Below, one piece after another: positions 1 through 7,974 of a stretch of DNA of 17,696 bases; within the stretch, counting starts at the first letter, position 1; each line of letters opens with the position of its first letter. Source of the stretch: Thermohalobaculum sp050330995. GTDB lineage: Bacteria > Pseudomonadota > Alphaproteobacteria > Rhodobacterales > Rhodobacteraceae. The DNA lies in NCBI GenBank assembly GCA_050330995.1, contig JBHJHI010000115.1:1-17696 (forward strand), in the 5' to 3' direction. The position numbers were made by a program, and so were the translations under genes. The notes under the pieces were generated by a model. It saw only the letters and a program-made list of their open reading frames with translations, searched no databases and was not told where the DNA came from.

Positions 1-2732
1 CGGTCCGGCCGTCTTGGGCGGGCGGGTGCGGTCGCGGTTTCCCCCCCGCGGCTAACTTTCGCCTTAACCCCCCTCCGCTTCGGCGGTCGGGGGCGGTCCC
101 GGCCGCGGCCGGTACCGCCGCGGCGGGCGCGAGGAGCGAGAGGACGAGAAGGAGGGGGGCGAGAGGAACGGGCGCGCGGGCTGCGCGGCGCATCGCGGTC
201 TCCGGGCGGGGCTGTCCGGCCCTGGCGGGGGCGGTTCACGAAGGCGTGAGGGGACCCCGCTCGCGCGGCGTCCCCCGATGGTCGCGTCGGCCCCGCCCGG
301 ACGGGCGGGGCCGGGTCGGGGCAGCGCAGGTCGTCGAAGTCGATGCCGAGCTGGTCGAGCAGCCGGCGCAGGATGCGAAGCTGGCGCTGCAGGCGCTGCT
401 CGAGCGCGTCGTCGACGGCGTCCTCGTCGACCTCGATGAAGATCGGGTTGGCGTAGAACCACAGATCCGCCCAGGCCTCGACGTCGGCGTCGAGGTACTT
501 GGTGCCGCTCTCGTCGCGCGGCAGGTGATCGGGGCAGACCGAGCCGTCGAAGGCCATGCGCGTGATCACCTCGGCGACCAGGCCCGAGTTCGTCGCGCCC
601 ATCATCGCCCGCGCGTCGAAGGCGAGCTGCTCGTCGGTCGGGCTGTCGCTGCCCTCGAACGGGCAGGGGATGAACGAGGCGAACTCGTCGAGTACCGGGT
701 TGCCGTCCGCGTCGGTCTCGTTCGGGGTGCCGATCGGCATGTTGGTGCCGCGGAGGCGGAAGTACATGTCGTTGGTGAAGCGGTCGGCCCGAATGGAGCC
801 GCGACGGACCAGGAACTCGCCCTCCTGCTCGAAGTCCTCGCGCATGAAGCGCGCGAACAGTTCGGTGGACGGGTTGGAGACGTTCTCGCTGAACGCCGGG
901 TCGCCGGGCTGGATCAGGCCGGTGATGTCGCCGCGGACGACGTCGACGTGGTCGAGCACCGGCTCGTTGATGGGCTGTTCTATGCCCATCTGGAACAGCG
1001 ACGGGTTGGGGAAGGTGTAGGGCGCGTTGTTGGGGCCTTCCGGGTCGCGCATGCGGATCTCGAAGGTCACGCGCTCGCCGGCCGGGTCGACGTTGAGCGT
1101 CTCGCCCATGGTGGCGCAGGTGTCGCCCTGGCAGATCGCGATGAAGAACTCGTCGATCAGATCGCCGAACACCGACCAGCTGTTGCCCGAGCGCATGCCG
1201 GCGACGATCTCGTCGACCTGCGCCTGGGTGAACTCGAGCCGGCCGCCGCCCTCGGTGTAGGCGTAGAGCTTGTTGTACTCGCCCGGATACGGGTCGAGCG
1301 TCGACTGCGGTTCGAACGGGCCGAACGTACCGCGGTTGTGCCAGTCCGAGGAGCCGAAGTTGAAGAACTTGCGGCCCTCGCCGAGCAGCGCGTCCCACAT
1401 GGTCTGCAGGCCCGGGCGGCCGAGCGCGACCTGCTGGATCGGCACGTCGTTGGCGAAGCCGTCGTACTGGTTGGCGCCCGAGGTCTCGATCAGGCGGGTG
1501 ACGCCCTCGTCGTCGCCGTCCACGAAGCCGGTGCCGCCGAAGACGCTGTCGAGCTCCTCCTTGATCGCGTCGAGGTCTTCCTGCGTCAGGGCCTCGCCGT
1601 CGGTGGGCATCACGATCGGGTCGGTAGTGGTCGCCCCGTTGGTGATGTCGCCCGGACCGCCGTCGAAGGCCGTGCCCGGCACGGCGATCTCGGCGGCCGA
1701 GTAGGCGCCCGCGCCGCCGTAGGTGCCGAAGCCCGCCGTCGGGCGGTCGAGTTCGTAGGTGCCGCGCCCGCCGTTGGCGAACTGGTGGCCGGCCAGCATC
1801 TCGGCGCCGAACACGATCGACTCGCCGGTCGGATCGTTCTGGTCGAGCAGGCCGGCGTTGTAGAGCTCGCGGAAGTTCTCGACGTTCCAGCCCTCGTTGT
1901 CGTCGTCGACGAAGGCGCCCTGGCGCTCGACATGGGCGGGCACGTAGTAGGCGCCGTCGCCGAAGTTCGACACGAGCCACTCGACCGACTCGACCGCGCG
2001 CGCCTGGCCGGCGAGGCCGACCTCCAGCGAGTTGCGCAGCTCGTCGTCGTCGATCTTCTCGACGCCGTTGTTGGCCGGATCCTCGAAACCGAAGGCCTCG
2101 CCGCCCTCGGTGTCGTCGTCGGCGCGGTCCCAGAGGTACTCGAACTGCGCGGTCGAGTAGAAGTCGCCGTCGCCCGCGAGCTGGTTGCCGAACACCGAGA
2201 CGTCGACGTGCTCGTGGCCCGGCGCGATGTGCTCGACGCCGATCCAGGCGGGCTGGTTGGCGATCTCGCCGCGGCCGTACTGACTGGGGCCGGCGTACTC
2301 GAAGATCGACTGCCAGCGCCACATGTACTGCCGCGGTGTCTCGGGGTCCTCGTCCGGATCGGTGCCGAGGATCTCGTCCTCGCCGATGGTGTCGACCCAG
2401 AGGACGTCGCCCTCGCCGCCGTCGAACGGGTTGCCGTCGAGGTAGCGCTCGTCGAAGCGGCAGTCGCGGTTGCCGGCGCCGCCGTGGCCGGTCTGAGCGA
2501 ACCAGTCGAGGTCGTAGACGAGCAGCGAGGTGTCCACGAGCGTCGCCACCGAGGTCGAGCCGTCGGTGCAGGTCGTGTGGTTGTGCTTGTCGCCCGAGAG
2601 GTATTCGCCCGCGGAGGCGAGGCTGTCGATGTAGGCGGCCGGGTCGGCCGAGGCGGGGGTCGCCGCGAGGGCGAGGGCGCTGACGCTGCCGGCGAGGGCG
2701 AGCGTGCCGCGGTCGAGGCGGAAGAAGCTCAC
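1..2732 (-). CDS. Secreted PHP-superfamily-like (DUF3604-like) protein, 3' end not resolved
   Basis: The frame opens at a GTG (2730-2732) with AAGGAG 8 nt upstream (2741-2746). It has no in-frame stop down to the window edge. Residues 1-29 form a signal peptide ending in an A-S-A cleavage site, so the product is exported. Metal-binding motifs of the PHP phosphoesterase fold appear in order: H50-N-H52, G-H83-G-G, G-V-E167-H, P-A-H267-V-E-R and S-S-D463-W-H465-N. The resemblance to DUF3604-type proteins is from memory and the substrate is unknown. Convincing protein ends near residue 805 (about position 318), after a Leu/Arg-rich helix. Beyond that the translation is Pro/Arg/Ala-rich and looks non-coding, and a strong hairpin lies at 289-312. 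The true end is therefore probably near 300, with the stop lost or hidden by an indel. The long overlapping frames on both strands are shadows. Confidence 0.7.
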   Translation of the reverse strand, partial: MSFFRLDRGTLALAGSVSALALAATPASADPAAYIDSLASAGEYLSGDKHNHTTCTDGSTSVATLVDTSLLVYDLDWFAQTGHGGAGNRDCRFDERYLDGNPFDGGEGDVLWVDTIGEDEILGTDPDEDPETPRQYMWRWQSIFEYAGPSQYGRGEIANQPAWIGVEHIAPGHEHVDVSVFGNQLAGDGDFYSTAQFEYLWDRADDDTEGGEAFGFEDPANNGVEKIDDDELRNSLEVGLAGQARAVESVEWLVSNFGDGAYYVPAHVERQGAFVDDDNEGWNVENFRELYNAGLLDQNDPTGESIVFGAEMLAGHQFANGGRGTYELDRPTAGFGTYGGAGAYSAAEIAVPGTAFDGGPGDITNGATTTDPIVMPTDGEALTQEDLDAIKEELDSVFGGTGFVDGDDEGVTRLIETSGANQYDGFANDVPIQQVALGRPGLQTMWDALLGEGRKFFNFGSSDWHNRGTFGPFEPQSTLDPYPGEYNKLYAYTEGGGRLEFTQAQVDEIVAGMRSGNSWSVFGDLIDEFFIAICQGDTCATMGETLNVDPAGERVTFEIRMRDPEGPNNAPYTFPNPSLFQMGIEQPINEPVLDHVDVVRGDITGLIQPGDPAFSENVSNPSTELFARFMREDFEQEGEFLVRRGSIRADRFTNDMYFRLRGTNMPIGTPNETDADGNPVLDEFASFIPCPFEGSDSPTDEQLAFDARAMMGATNSGLVAEVITRMAFDGSVCPDHLPRDESGTKYLDADVEAWADLWFYANPIFIEVDEDAVDDALEQRLQRQLRILRRLLDQLGIDFDDLRCPDPAPPVRAGPTRPSGDAARAGSPHAFVNRPRQGRTAPPGDRDAPRSPRARSSRPPPSRPLAPRARRGGTGRGRDRPRPPKRRGVKAKVSRGGETATAPARPRRPD
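289..312 (-). terminator. GC-rich hairpin, probable terminator of the PHP-like gene
   Basis: GGCCCCGCCC and GGGCGGGGCC pair perfectly over 10 bp around the 4-nt loop GGAC. There is no U-run on either side, so it is not a classical intrinsic terminator. Its position, where coding character fades, suggests a transcription end. Confidence 0.4.
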
Positions 2733-3267
2733 GAGGGGGACTCCTTGGAACCGTGGGGCGCGGGGTCAGCCGCCGCAACGGACGACCGACGGGGAGGCAG
2801 CGTCAATAGGTTCCGAAACACCCTGGAACTCAACGACGGAAGCATGAACTTTTCGTATAATCGAAAGCATTGAGTGTTATATTATACGCTATAGGCATAG
2901 TAAAACGAAAAAGATTGTCGATCGCGTCTGCCTTCGGCAGCACGAGCGCTGAGGGACGACGAAACGGTTGAGGGCTACCGCCCGGCCTGGCGGGCCCAGC
3001 AGTGAATGCAACTTGCGCGAGTTTATGCTTATCGGAGTTCACCGATGACGTGTGTTAAGAATAGACGACCGTTTTGAGACGGGTTCGCGACGGTTCGATG
3101 CGCACCGGCGCGCGGCCGGCGCCGTGCCGGCCTGGGACGGGCGTCGCGCTCACGAACGCGCGGCCGCGGCGGCCGGACGCGGGCGCGTCGCCGAAAGCGC
3201 GCCCCTCTTCCGTCATCGCGCCCGCGCGGTCTATGCCGGAGGCGGGATCACGAGAGGGACGACACCG
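2733..3267. other. Long divergent intergenic region with an A+T-rich island
   Basis: These 535 bases separate the divergent PHP-like and oligoendopeptidase genes. The stretch 2841-2880 counts to 13 G/C of 40, far below the rest of the window. It contains an inverted repeat (listed separately). Roughly 3060-3267 is again very G+C-rich and keeps the peptidase frame open, but it does not read like protein. I see no tRNA or other RNA gene here. Confidence 0.6.
2854..2888. promoter_or_regulatory. Inverted repeat CGTATAAT...ATTATACG with -10-like hexamers on both strands
   Basis: CGTATAAT (2854-2861) and ATTATACG (2881-2888) are perfect 8-bp inverted arms separated by 19 bp. Each arm contains TATAAT reading outward on one strand, so both divergent genes could have a -10 element here. 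Neither has a good TTGACA-type -35 at the right distance. A second smaller dyad, TTTCG (2851-2855) and CGAAA (2862-2866), overlaps the left arm. It could be a two-promoter control site or an operator; this is inference from sequence only. Confidence 0.35.
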
Positions 3268-5097
3268 ATGCGCATGGTCGATTGCCGGGCGGCGCGGCTG
3301 CCCGAGGACGTTGCCGCGAGCGCGGCGCCCGATCTCGGCGAGCTGCCGGTCTGGGATCTGAGCGATCTCTACGCGGGCGCGGACGACCCGCGGCTCGCGG
3401 CCGACCTCGATCGCGTCGCCGAGGAGGCGCGCGCCTTCGCGGCCGACCACGAGGGGCGGCTCGCGGGCCTCGACGGCGACGCGCTCGCCGAGGCGGTCGC
3501 GCGCTACGAGGCGATGCAGACCACGCTCGGGCGGGTGATGTCCTTCGCCGGGCTTCGCTACCAGCAGAACACCACCGACCCCGAGCGCGCGCGCTTCATG
3601 GGGGATCTGCAGGTGCGGGTGACCGAGATCACCCAGCCGCTCGTGTTCTTCACGCTGGAGCTGAACAAGCTCGACGCGGACGCGCTCGCCGCGCGCTACG
3701 ACGCCTCCGCGCGGCGCGCGCGCTACAGGCCCTGGCTCGACCGGGTGCGCGCGCTCGCGCCCCACCAGCTCTCCGACGAGCTGGAGCGCTTCCTGCACGA
3801 CCAGTCGGTGGTGGGCGCGACCGCCTGGACGCGGCTGTTCGACGAGACCATGGCCGGGCTCGGCTTCGAGGTCGACGGCGAGGTGCTGCCGCTCGAGCGC
3901 ACGCTGACGCTGATGACCGATCCCGACCGGGCCAGGCGCGAGGCGGCCGGCCGCGCGCTGGCGGCGACGCTCGAGCAGAACATCGCCCTCTTCACCCTGA
4001 TCACCAACACCCTGACCAAGGAGAAGGAGGTCGAGGACCGCTGGCGCAAGATGCCCGCGCCCGACCACGGCCGCCACCTCGCCAATCAGGTCGAGCCGGA
4101 GGTGGTCGACGCGCTGCGCACGGCGGTGCAGGACGCCTACCCGCGCCTCTCGCACCGCTACTACGCGCTGAAGGCGCGCTGGCTCGGCCTCGACAAGCTC
4201 GAGTACTGGGACCGCAACGCGCCGCTGCCGGACGCCCCCGACCGCACCATCGGCTGGGACGAGGCGCGCGAGACGGTCATGGGCGCCTACGCCGGCTTCT
4301 CGCCGCGCATGGCGGAGCTGGCCGAGCCGTTCTTCACGAAAGGCTGGATCGACGCGCCCGCGAGCCCCGGCAAGGCGCCCGGCGCCTTCGCGCACCCGAC
4401 GGTCGTGGACGCGCATCCCTTCGTGATGCTCAACTACCTCGGCAAGCCGCGCGACGTGATGACGCTCGCGCACGAGCTCGGCCACGGCGTGCACCAGCGT
4501 CTCGCCGCCGGGCAGGGCGAGCTTCTGTCGTCGACGCCGCTGACGCTGGCCGAGACGGCCTCGGTGTTCGGCGAGATGCTGACCTTCCGCAAGATCCTGG
4601 CCGAGGAGACCGATCCCGCGCGGCGCAAGCAGCTCCTCGCCGGCAAGGTCGAGGACATGATCAACACGGTCGTGCGCCAGATCGCCTTCTACGAGTTCGA
4701 GCGCCGCGTCCACACTGCGCGGCGCGAGGGCGAACTCTCGGCCGAGCGCCTCGGCGAGATCTGGCGCGAGACGCAGGGCGCGTCCCTCGGACCCTCGGTC
4801 AACCTCGGCGAGGGTTACGAGACCTTCTGGGCCTACATCCCCCACTTCATCCACGTGCCGTTCTACGTCTACGCCTACGCCTTCGGCGACGGGCTCGTGA
4901 ACGCGCTCTACGCGGTCTACGAGGGTGGCGAGGAGGGCTTCCAGGAGCGCTACTTCGAGATGCTGGCCGCCGGCGGCTCGAAGCACCACCGCGAGCTTCT
5001 GGCGCCCTTCGGCCTCGACGCGGCCGACCCCGCCTTCTGGAGCCACGGGCTGGGGCTGATCGAGCGCTTCATCGACGAGCTGGAAGCCATGGACTGA
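3268..5097 (+). CDS. pepF: M3-family oligoendopeptidase (PepF/M3 clade)
   Basis: This is a 609-residue zinc metallopeptidase that would cut short peptides in the cytoplasm during peptide turnover. The zinc motif H402-E-L-G-H406 lies in a typical M3 context (HPFVMLNYLGKPRDVMTLAH just before it). The third ligand is E429 of the downstream E-T-A-S-V-F-G-E motif. The conserved C-terminal Y-A-F-G-D-G segment is also present. The length matches the family. I chose ATG 3268 because GAGAGG (3252-3257) stands in front of it and protein-like sequence begins there. The frame is open upstream to a GTG at 3052, but that extension is Arg/Ala/Gly-rich and unlike the family. It stands alone, with a hairpin after the stop. 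There is no signal peptide. Confidence 0.93.
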   Translation: MRMVDCRAARLPEDVAASAAPDLGELPVWDLSDLYAGADDPRLAADLDRVAEEARAFAADHEGRLAGLDGDALAEAVARYEAMQTTLGRVMSFAGLRYQQNTTDPERARFMGDLQVRVTEITQPLVFFTLELNKLDADALAARYDASARRARYRPWLDRVRALAPHQLSDELERFLHDQSVVGATAWTRLFDETMAGLGFEVDGEVLPLERTLTLMTDPDRARREAAGRALAATLEQNIALFTLITNTLTKEKEVEDRWRKMPAPDHGRHLANQVEPEVVDALRTAVQDAYPRLSHRYYALKARWLGLDKLEYWDRNAPLPDAPDRTIGWDEARETVMGAYAGFSPRMAELAEPFFTKGWIDAPASPGKAPGAFAHPTVVDAHPFVMLNYLGKPRDVMTLAHELGHGVHQRLAAGQGELLSSTPLTLAETASVFGEMLTFRKILAEETDPARRKQLLAGKVEDMINTVVRQIAFYEFERRVHTARREGELSAERLGEIWRETQGASLGPSVNLGEGYETFWAYIPHFIHVPFYVYAYAFGDGLVNALYAVYEGGEEGFQERYFEMLAAGGSKHHRELLAPFGLDAADPAFWSHGLGLIERFIDELEAMD

Positions 5098-5142
5098 GCG
5101 CGGCCGGTCGTCGCGACGGCGTCGTCGCGGAAGGAAGAGCCG

Positions 5143-5162
5143 CCCGACCCGGCCGGGTCGGG
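5143..5162 (+). terminator. Perfect palindrome downstream of pepF, possible terminator
   Basis: CCCGACCC (5143-5150) pairs with GGGTCGGG (5155-5162) around the loop GGCC, giving an 8-bp perfect stem 46 nt after the pepF stop. There is no T-run. Confidence 0.4.
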
Positions 5163-5289
5163 GCATGGGTGCCGGGCGTGGCCTCGCGGCCGCGCCCACG
5201 GGCCCGCCGCGTTTCACCCGCACGGTCGTGACGTTTTCGCCCGAATGCCGAGGGCAGCCTGATCCCCACGACATCCGGGGGGACCGCTC

Positions 5290-5949
5290 ATGCTCGACAG
5301 ACGCACGCTCCTGGCCGGCGCGCTCGCCTGGCCGCTCGTCTCGCGCGCGGACGCGCCGCGCGCCGTGCTGTTCGTCGGCAACTCCTTCACCCGCTGGCAC
5401 GACGTGGCCGGCCGCGTCGCCGCCGTCGCCGCGGCCGAGGGGGCGGCGCTCGACGTGACGGTCGTCGCCGTCGATGGCACCACGCTCGCGGCCAAATGGG
5501 CCGCCCCCGCGCTTCGCGCACGCATGGCCGCGCGGGACTGGGACGCGGTGGTGCTGCAGGACTACTCGACCGCCGCGCTCGTGCCGACGATGGCGGCGCG
5601 CTCGGCCGAGACGGTCGTGTCCATGGCGCGCGCGCTCGCGCCGGCGCGGGTGGTGCTGTTCGAGACCTGGGCGCGCGCGGCCGGCCACGCGCTCTACGCC
5701 CGCCCGGCGATGCCGCGCGCGCCGGCGGCGATGCAGGCCGCGGTCGCGGCGCACTACGACGCGCTCGCGCGGACGACCGCGGCGACCGTCGCCCCGGTCG
5801 GCCAGCGCCTCACGGCCGCGGCCTCGCGCGGCGAGGCGGTGCACGGCCGCGACGGCCATCACGCGAGCGCCGAGGGCGCGCAGCTCGCGGCGCGGGTGCT
5901 CTGGCGCACGCTCGCGGGCGTGCTCGACGGGCGGGTCGCGACGCGCTGA
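5290..5949 (+). CDS. Exported SGNH/GDSL-type hydrolase
   Basis: This 219-residue protein starts with a twin-arginine-like leader (D-R4-R5-T-L-L-A-G, then a hydrophobic stretch to about residue 17), suggesting Tat or general export. The SGNH block I nucleophile is S32 in L-F-V-G-N-S-F-T. A block III-like V-V-L-Q-D-Y-S follows mid-protein. The catalytic Asp/His pair is D188 and H191 in R-D-G-H-H-A-S near the C-terminus. GNSFT resembles a sub-branch of SGNH hydrolases acting on esters or acetylated sugars, but the substrate cannot be read from sequence. The start ATG has a G-rich ribosome binding site (GGGGGGA, about 5277-5283). It is separated from pepF by 192 nt, including a hairpin, so it is probably its own transcript. 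It converges on the dps-like gene. Confidence 0.75.
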   Translation: MLDRRTLLAGALAWPLVSRADAPRAVLFVGNSFTRWHDVAGRVAAVAAAEGAALDVTVVAVDGTTLAAKWAAPALRARMAARDWDAVVLQDYSTAALVPTMAARSAETVVSMARALAPARVVLFETWARAAGHALYARPAMPRAPAAMQAAVAAHYDALARTTAATVAPVGQRLTAAASRGEAVHGRDGHHASAEGAQLAARVLWRTLAGVLDGRVATR

Positions 5950-5961
5950 GCGCGGCGTCCA

Positions 5962-5982
5962 GCCCGAGCGGAACGCTCGGGC
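5962..5982. terminator. Bidirectional hairpin between convergent SGNH and Dps genes
   Basis: GCCCGAGCG (5962-5970) and CGCTCGGGC (5974-5982) form a perfect 9-bp stem with the loop GAA. It lies 12 nt after the SGNH stop and about 100 nt past the Dps stop, as expected for a shared terminator. There is no clear T-run on either strand. Confidence 0.55.
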
Positions 5983-6079
5983 GTCGCGGAAGCGCGCGGA
6001 GGCGAACGGCCAGAGCGCGAGACCCGGTCCAATCCGGTCGAACGGCGCTTCGGCGGGCCGAGGCTCCGGTCCCGGGACG

Positions 6080-6634
6080 TCAGTCCGCGCCCGGCGCCTG
6101 TACGTGCGCGCGCAGCATCCAGGCGTCCTTCTGGATCGCGCGGGCGAGGCCGATCAGCAGGTCCTGCGTCAGCATGTCCTCCTCGAACGAGGCGATGCGC
6201 GCCTCCAGCCGGTCGGAGACGGTCGCGTAGTTCACGAGCACCGCCTCGATCGAGTCGGGCACGCCCTCGATGTAGCCCGTCGGCGGCTCCTCCAGCCCGG
6301 CGCCGGCGACCACCTGGCTCGGCCGCGCGTCGGTCGGCGCGCCGAGCGTGGCCATGCGCCCGCCCACCATGTCGATGTACTCGTCGAGCGAGCCGTACAG
6401 CTCGGCATAGAACTCGTGCAGCTGGTAGAACTCCTTGCCGACCACGTTCCAGTGCATCTGGTGGACGTGCTGGCGTAGCGCCAGCAGCTCGAACAGGGTC
6501 GATTGCAGCGCCTCCGTGGTGCGCGCGCGCGACTGTTCGTCGAAGGGCAGGTTGTCGACGGCCCCGGCCTGCTGTGCGAAGGCCGGCAGCGGCGCGGTCA
6601 GGGTCAGGGCGAGGACGGTCGCGGTCAGGCGCAT
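6080..6634 (-). CDS. Dps/ferritin-like protein with a signal peptide
   Basis: This 184-residue Dps-family protein starts at ATG 6634, with GGAG (plus-strand CTCC 6641-6644) 6 nt upstream. Residues 1-20 are a clear Sec signal ending in A-F-A before Q-Q, so the protein should act in the periplasm rather than on DNA. The Dps signature is strong: H62-W-N-V-V-G, L-H74-E-F-Y and L-D-E-Y-I-D89. In E. coli Dps the ferroxidase ligands are H51, H63, D67, D78 and E82. By spacing these map to H62, H74, A78, D89 and G93, so the Asp67 and Glu82 equivalents are missing. It may bind iron weakly or have a structural role. It is a single gene, divergent from pheS across a tandem repeat. Confidence 0.88.
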   Translation of the reverse strand: MRLTATVLALTLTAPLPAFAQQAGAVDNLPFDEQSRARTTEALQSTLFELLALRQHVHQMHWNVVGKEFYQLHEFYAELYGSLDEYIDMVGGRMATLGAPTDARPSQVVAGAGLEEPPTGYIEGVPDSIEAVLVNYATVSDRLEARIASFEEDMLTQDLLIGLARAIQKDAWMLRAHVQAPGAD

Positions 6635-6735
6635 GGAAGGCTCCGGGTGGTCGGCTTCGGATCGGACCCCGGGAACGCCCTGCGCGATCCGATCGTGCGC
6701 CGAGCGTTGCCGACCGCCACTGCGTCGGGAAGGCG

Positions 6736-6830
6736 CTTGCCCGCGCGCGGCGGTGCGCCGACTTGCCCGCGCACGGCGGTACGCCGACTTGCCCGCGCAC
6801 GGCGGTGCGCCGACTTGCCCGCGCGCGGCG
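6736..6830. repeat. 26-bp tandem repeat, about 3.7 copies, between dps and pheS
   Basis: Units start at 6736, 6762, 6788 and 6814, each beginning CTTGCCCGCGC. Units 1-3 are 26 bp and differ only by G/A changes at unit positions 12 and 20. The fourth matches for 17 bp and then diverges. Each full unit contains a small dyad (CGGCG, 3 nt, CGCCG, with one arm base changed in unit 2). The array ends 37 nt before the pheS start codon and begins about 100 nt upstream of the Dps start, so it lies in the shared promoter or leader region. There are no spacers, so it is not CRISPR. Confidence 0.85.
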
Positions 6831-6867
6831 TCGTGGTAGGACACGCGCCGGATCGAGGGAGGCGAGC

Positions 6868-7974
6868 ATGGCGGACGGCACGGCCGAAGGCGCGGCGGCG
6901 ACCGGGGATCTGCGCCGGAAGTATCTGGCCGAGGTCGAGGCCGCGGCCGACGAGGCCGCGCTCGAGGCGGTGCGCGTCGCCGCCCTCGGCAAGAAGGGCG
7001 AGATCGCGCTCAGGATGCGCGAACTCGGCCGCATGACGCCCGAGGAGCGTCAGACCGCCGGCCCCGCGCTCAACGCGCTCAAGGACGAGGTGGGCGCCGC
7101 CATCGCCGCGCGCCGCGCCGCGCTCGCCGACGCCGCGCTCGCCGAGCGGCTCTCGGCCGAATGGCTCGACGTCACGCTGGAGCCCCGCCCCGAGCCCGTC
7201 GGCTCGATCCATCCGATCAGCCAGGTCAGCCAGGAGATCGCCGCGATCTTCGCCGACCTCGGCTTCGAGATCGCCGAGGGCCCGCAGATCGAGACCGACT
7301 GGTACAACTTCGACGCGCTCAACATCCCGGCCGAGCATCCGAGCCGCACGGAGATGGACACCTTCTACATGAGCCGCGGCCCCGGCGACGATCGGCCTCC
7401 GCACGTGCTGCGCACGCACACGAGCCCGGTGCAGATCCGCGGCATGCAGGCGCGCGGCGCGCCCTGCCGCTTCATCTGCCCGGGACGGGTCTATCGCGCC
7501 GACTACGACCAGACCCACACGCCCATGTTCCACCAGGTCGAGGGGCTCGCGATCGACCGCGACATCTCGATGGCCAACCTGAAGTGGGTGCTGGAAGAAT
7601 TCTGCCGCGCCTTCTTCGAGCTGGGCGACGTCGAGCTGCGCTTCCGCGCGAGCCACTTCCCCTTCACCGAACCCTCGGCCGAGGTCGACATCCGCTGCTC
7701 CTGGGCGGGCGGCACGCTGAAGCTCGGCGAGGGCGACAGTTGGCTCGAGATCCTCGGGTCGGGCATGATCCACCCGCACGTGCTGCGCTCGGCCGGCATC
7801 GATCCCGACGAATGGCAGGGATTCGCCTTCGGTCTCGGCATCGACCGGGTCGCGATGCTGAAGTACGGCATCCCGGATCTCCGCGCCTTCTTCGAGAGCG
7901 ATCTCAGGTGGCTGCGCCACTACGGCTTCGGCGCGCTCGACGCCCCGGCGCTGCACGCGGGGCTGTCGCGGTGA
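6868..7974 (+). CDS. pheS: Phenylalanyl-tRNA synthetase alpha subunit
   Basis: This 368-residue alpha subunit of the heterotetrameric Phe-tRNA ligase charges tRNA-Phe in the cytoplasm and needs PheT (beta) to work. An N-terminal coiled-coil tRNA-binding region (about 1-110) is followed by the class II catalytic core. Motif 2 lies around R-T-H-T-S-P-V-Q-I-R and C-P-G-R-V-Y-R, then M-F-H-Q-V-E-G. Motif 3 is G-F-A-F-G-L-G-I-D-R-V-A-M-L near the C-terminus. I chose ATG 6868 because GAGGGAGG stands just upstream and the family N-terminus begins there. The open frame before it is made by the tandem repeat. Unusually, pheT does not follow. Instead the stop overlaps the start of a GFA-family gene. 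Confidence 0.95.
   Translation: MADGTAEGAAATGDLRRKYLAEVEAAADEAALEAVRVAALGKKGEIALRMRELGRMTPEERQTAGPALNALKDEVGAAIAARRAALADAALAERLSAEWLDVTLEPRPEPVGSIHPISQVSQEIAAIFADLGFEIAEGPQIETDWYNFDALNIPAEHPSRTEMDTFYMSRGPGDDRPPHVLRTHTSPVQIRGMQARGAPCRFICPGRVYRADYDQTHTPMFHQVEGLAIDRDISMANLKWVLEEFCRAFFELGDVELRFRASHFPFTEPSAEVDIRCSWAGGTLKLGEGDSWLEILGSGMIHPHVLRSAGIDPDEWQGFAFGLGIDRVAMLKYGIPDLRAFFESDLRWLRHYGFGALDAPALHAGLSR

Noticed and set aside
246..2873. Long frames on both strands (plus 246-2873, minus 64-2778) over the PHP-like gene
   Set aside because: The third reading (GTG 2732, minus) has a ribosome binding site, signal peptide and PHP motifs. The other two are shadows.
2830..3042. Possible 70-residue minus-strand gene in the intergenic region
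   Set aside because: No ribosome binding site, mixed composition, no recognisable motif, and it overlaps the A+T-rich control region.
3052..3267. Longer N-terminus for the oligoendopeptidase from GTG 3052
   Set aside because: The extension is Arg/Ala/Gly-rich and unlike the family, and the ATG at 3268 has a good ribosome binding site.
3055..5862. A 935-codon minus-strand frame opposite the oligoendopeptidase and SGNH genes
   Set aside because: Arg/Val/Gly-rich translation with no family resemblance. It is a shadow of G+C-rich codons, and the plus-strand genes have complete catalytic motifs.
6736..6830. Tandem repeat considered as a CRISPR array
   Set aside because: Units are directly adjacent with no spacers and no cas genes are nearby.
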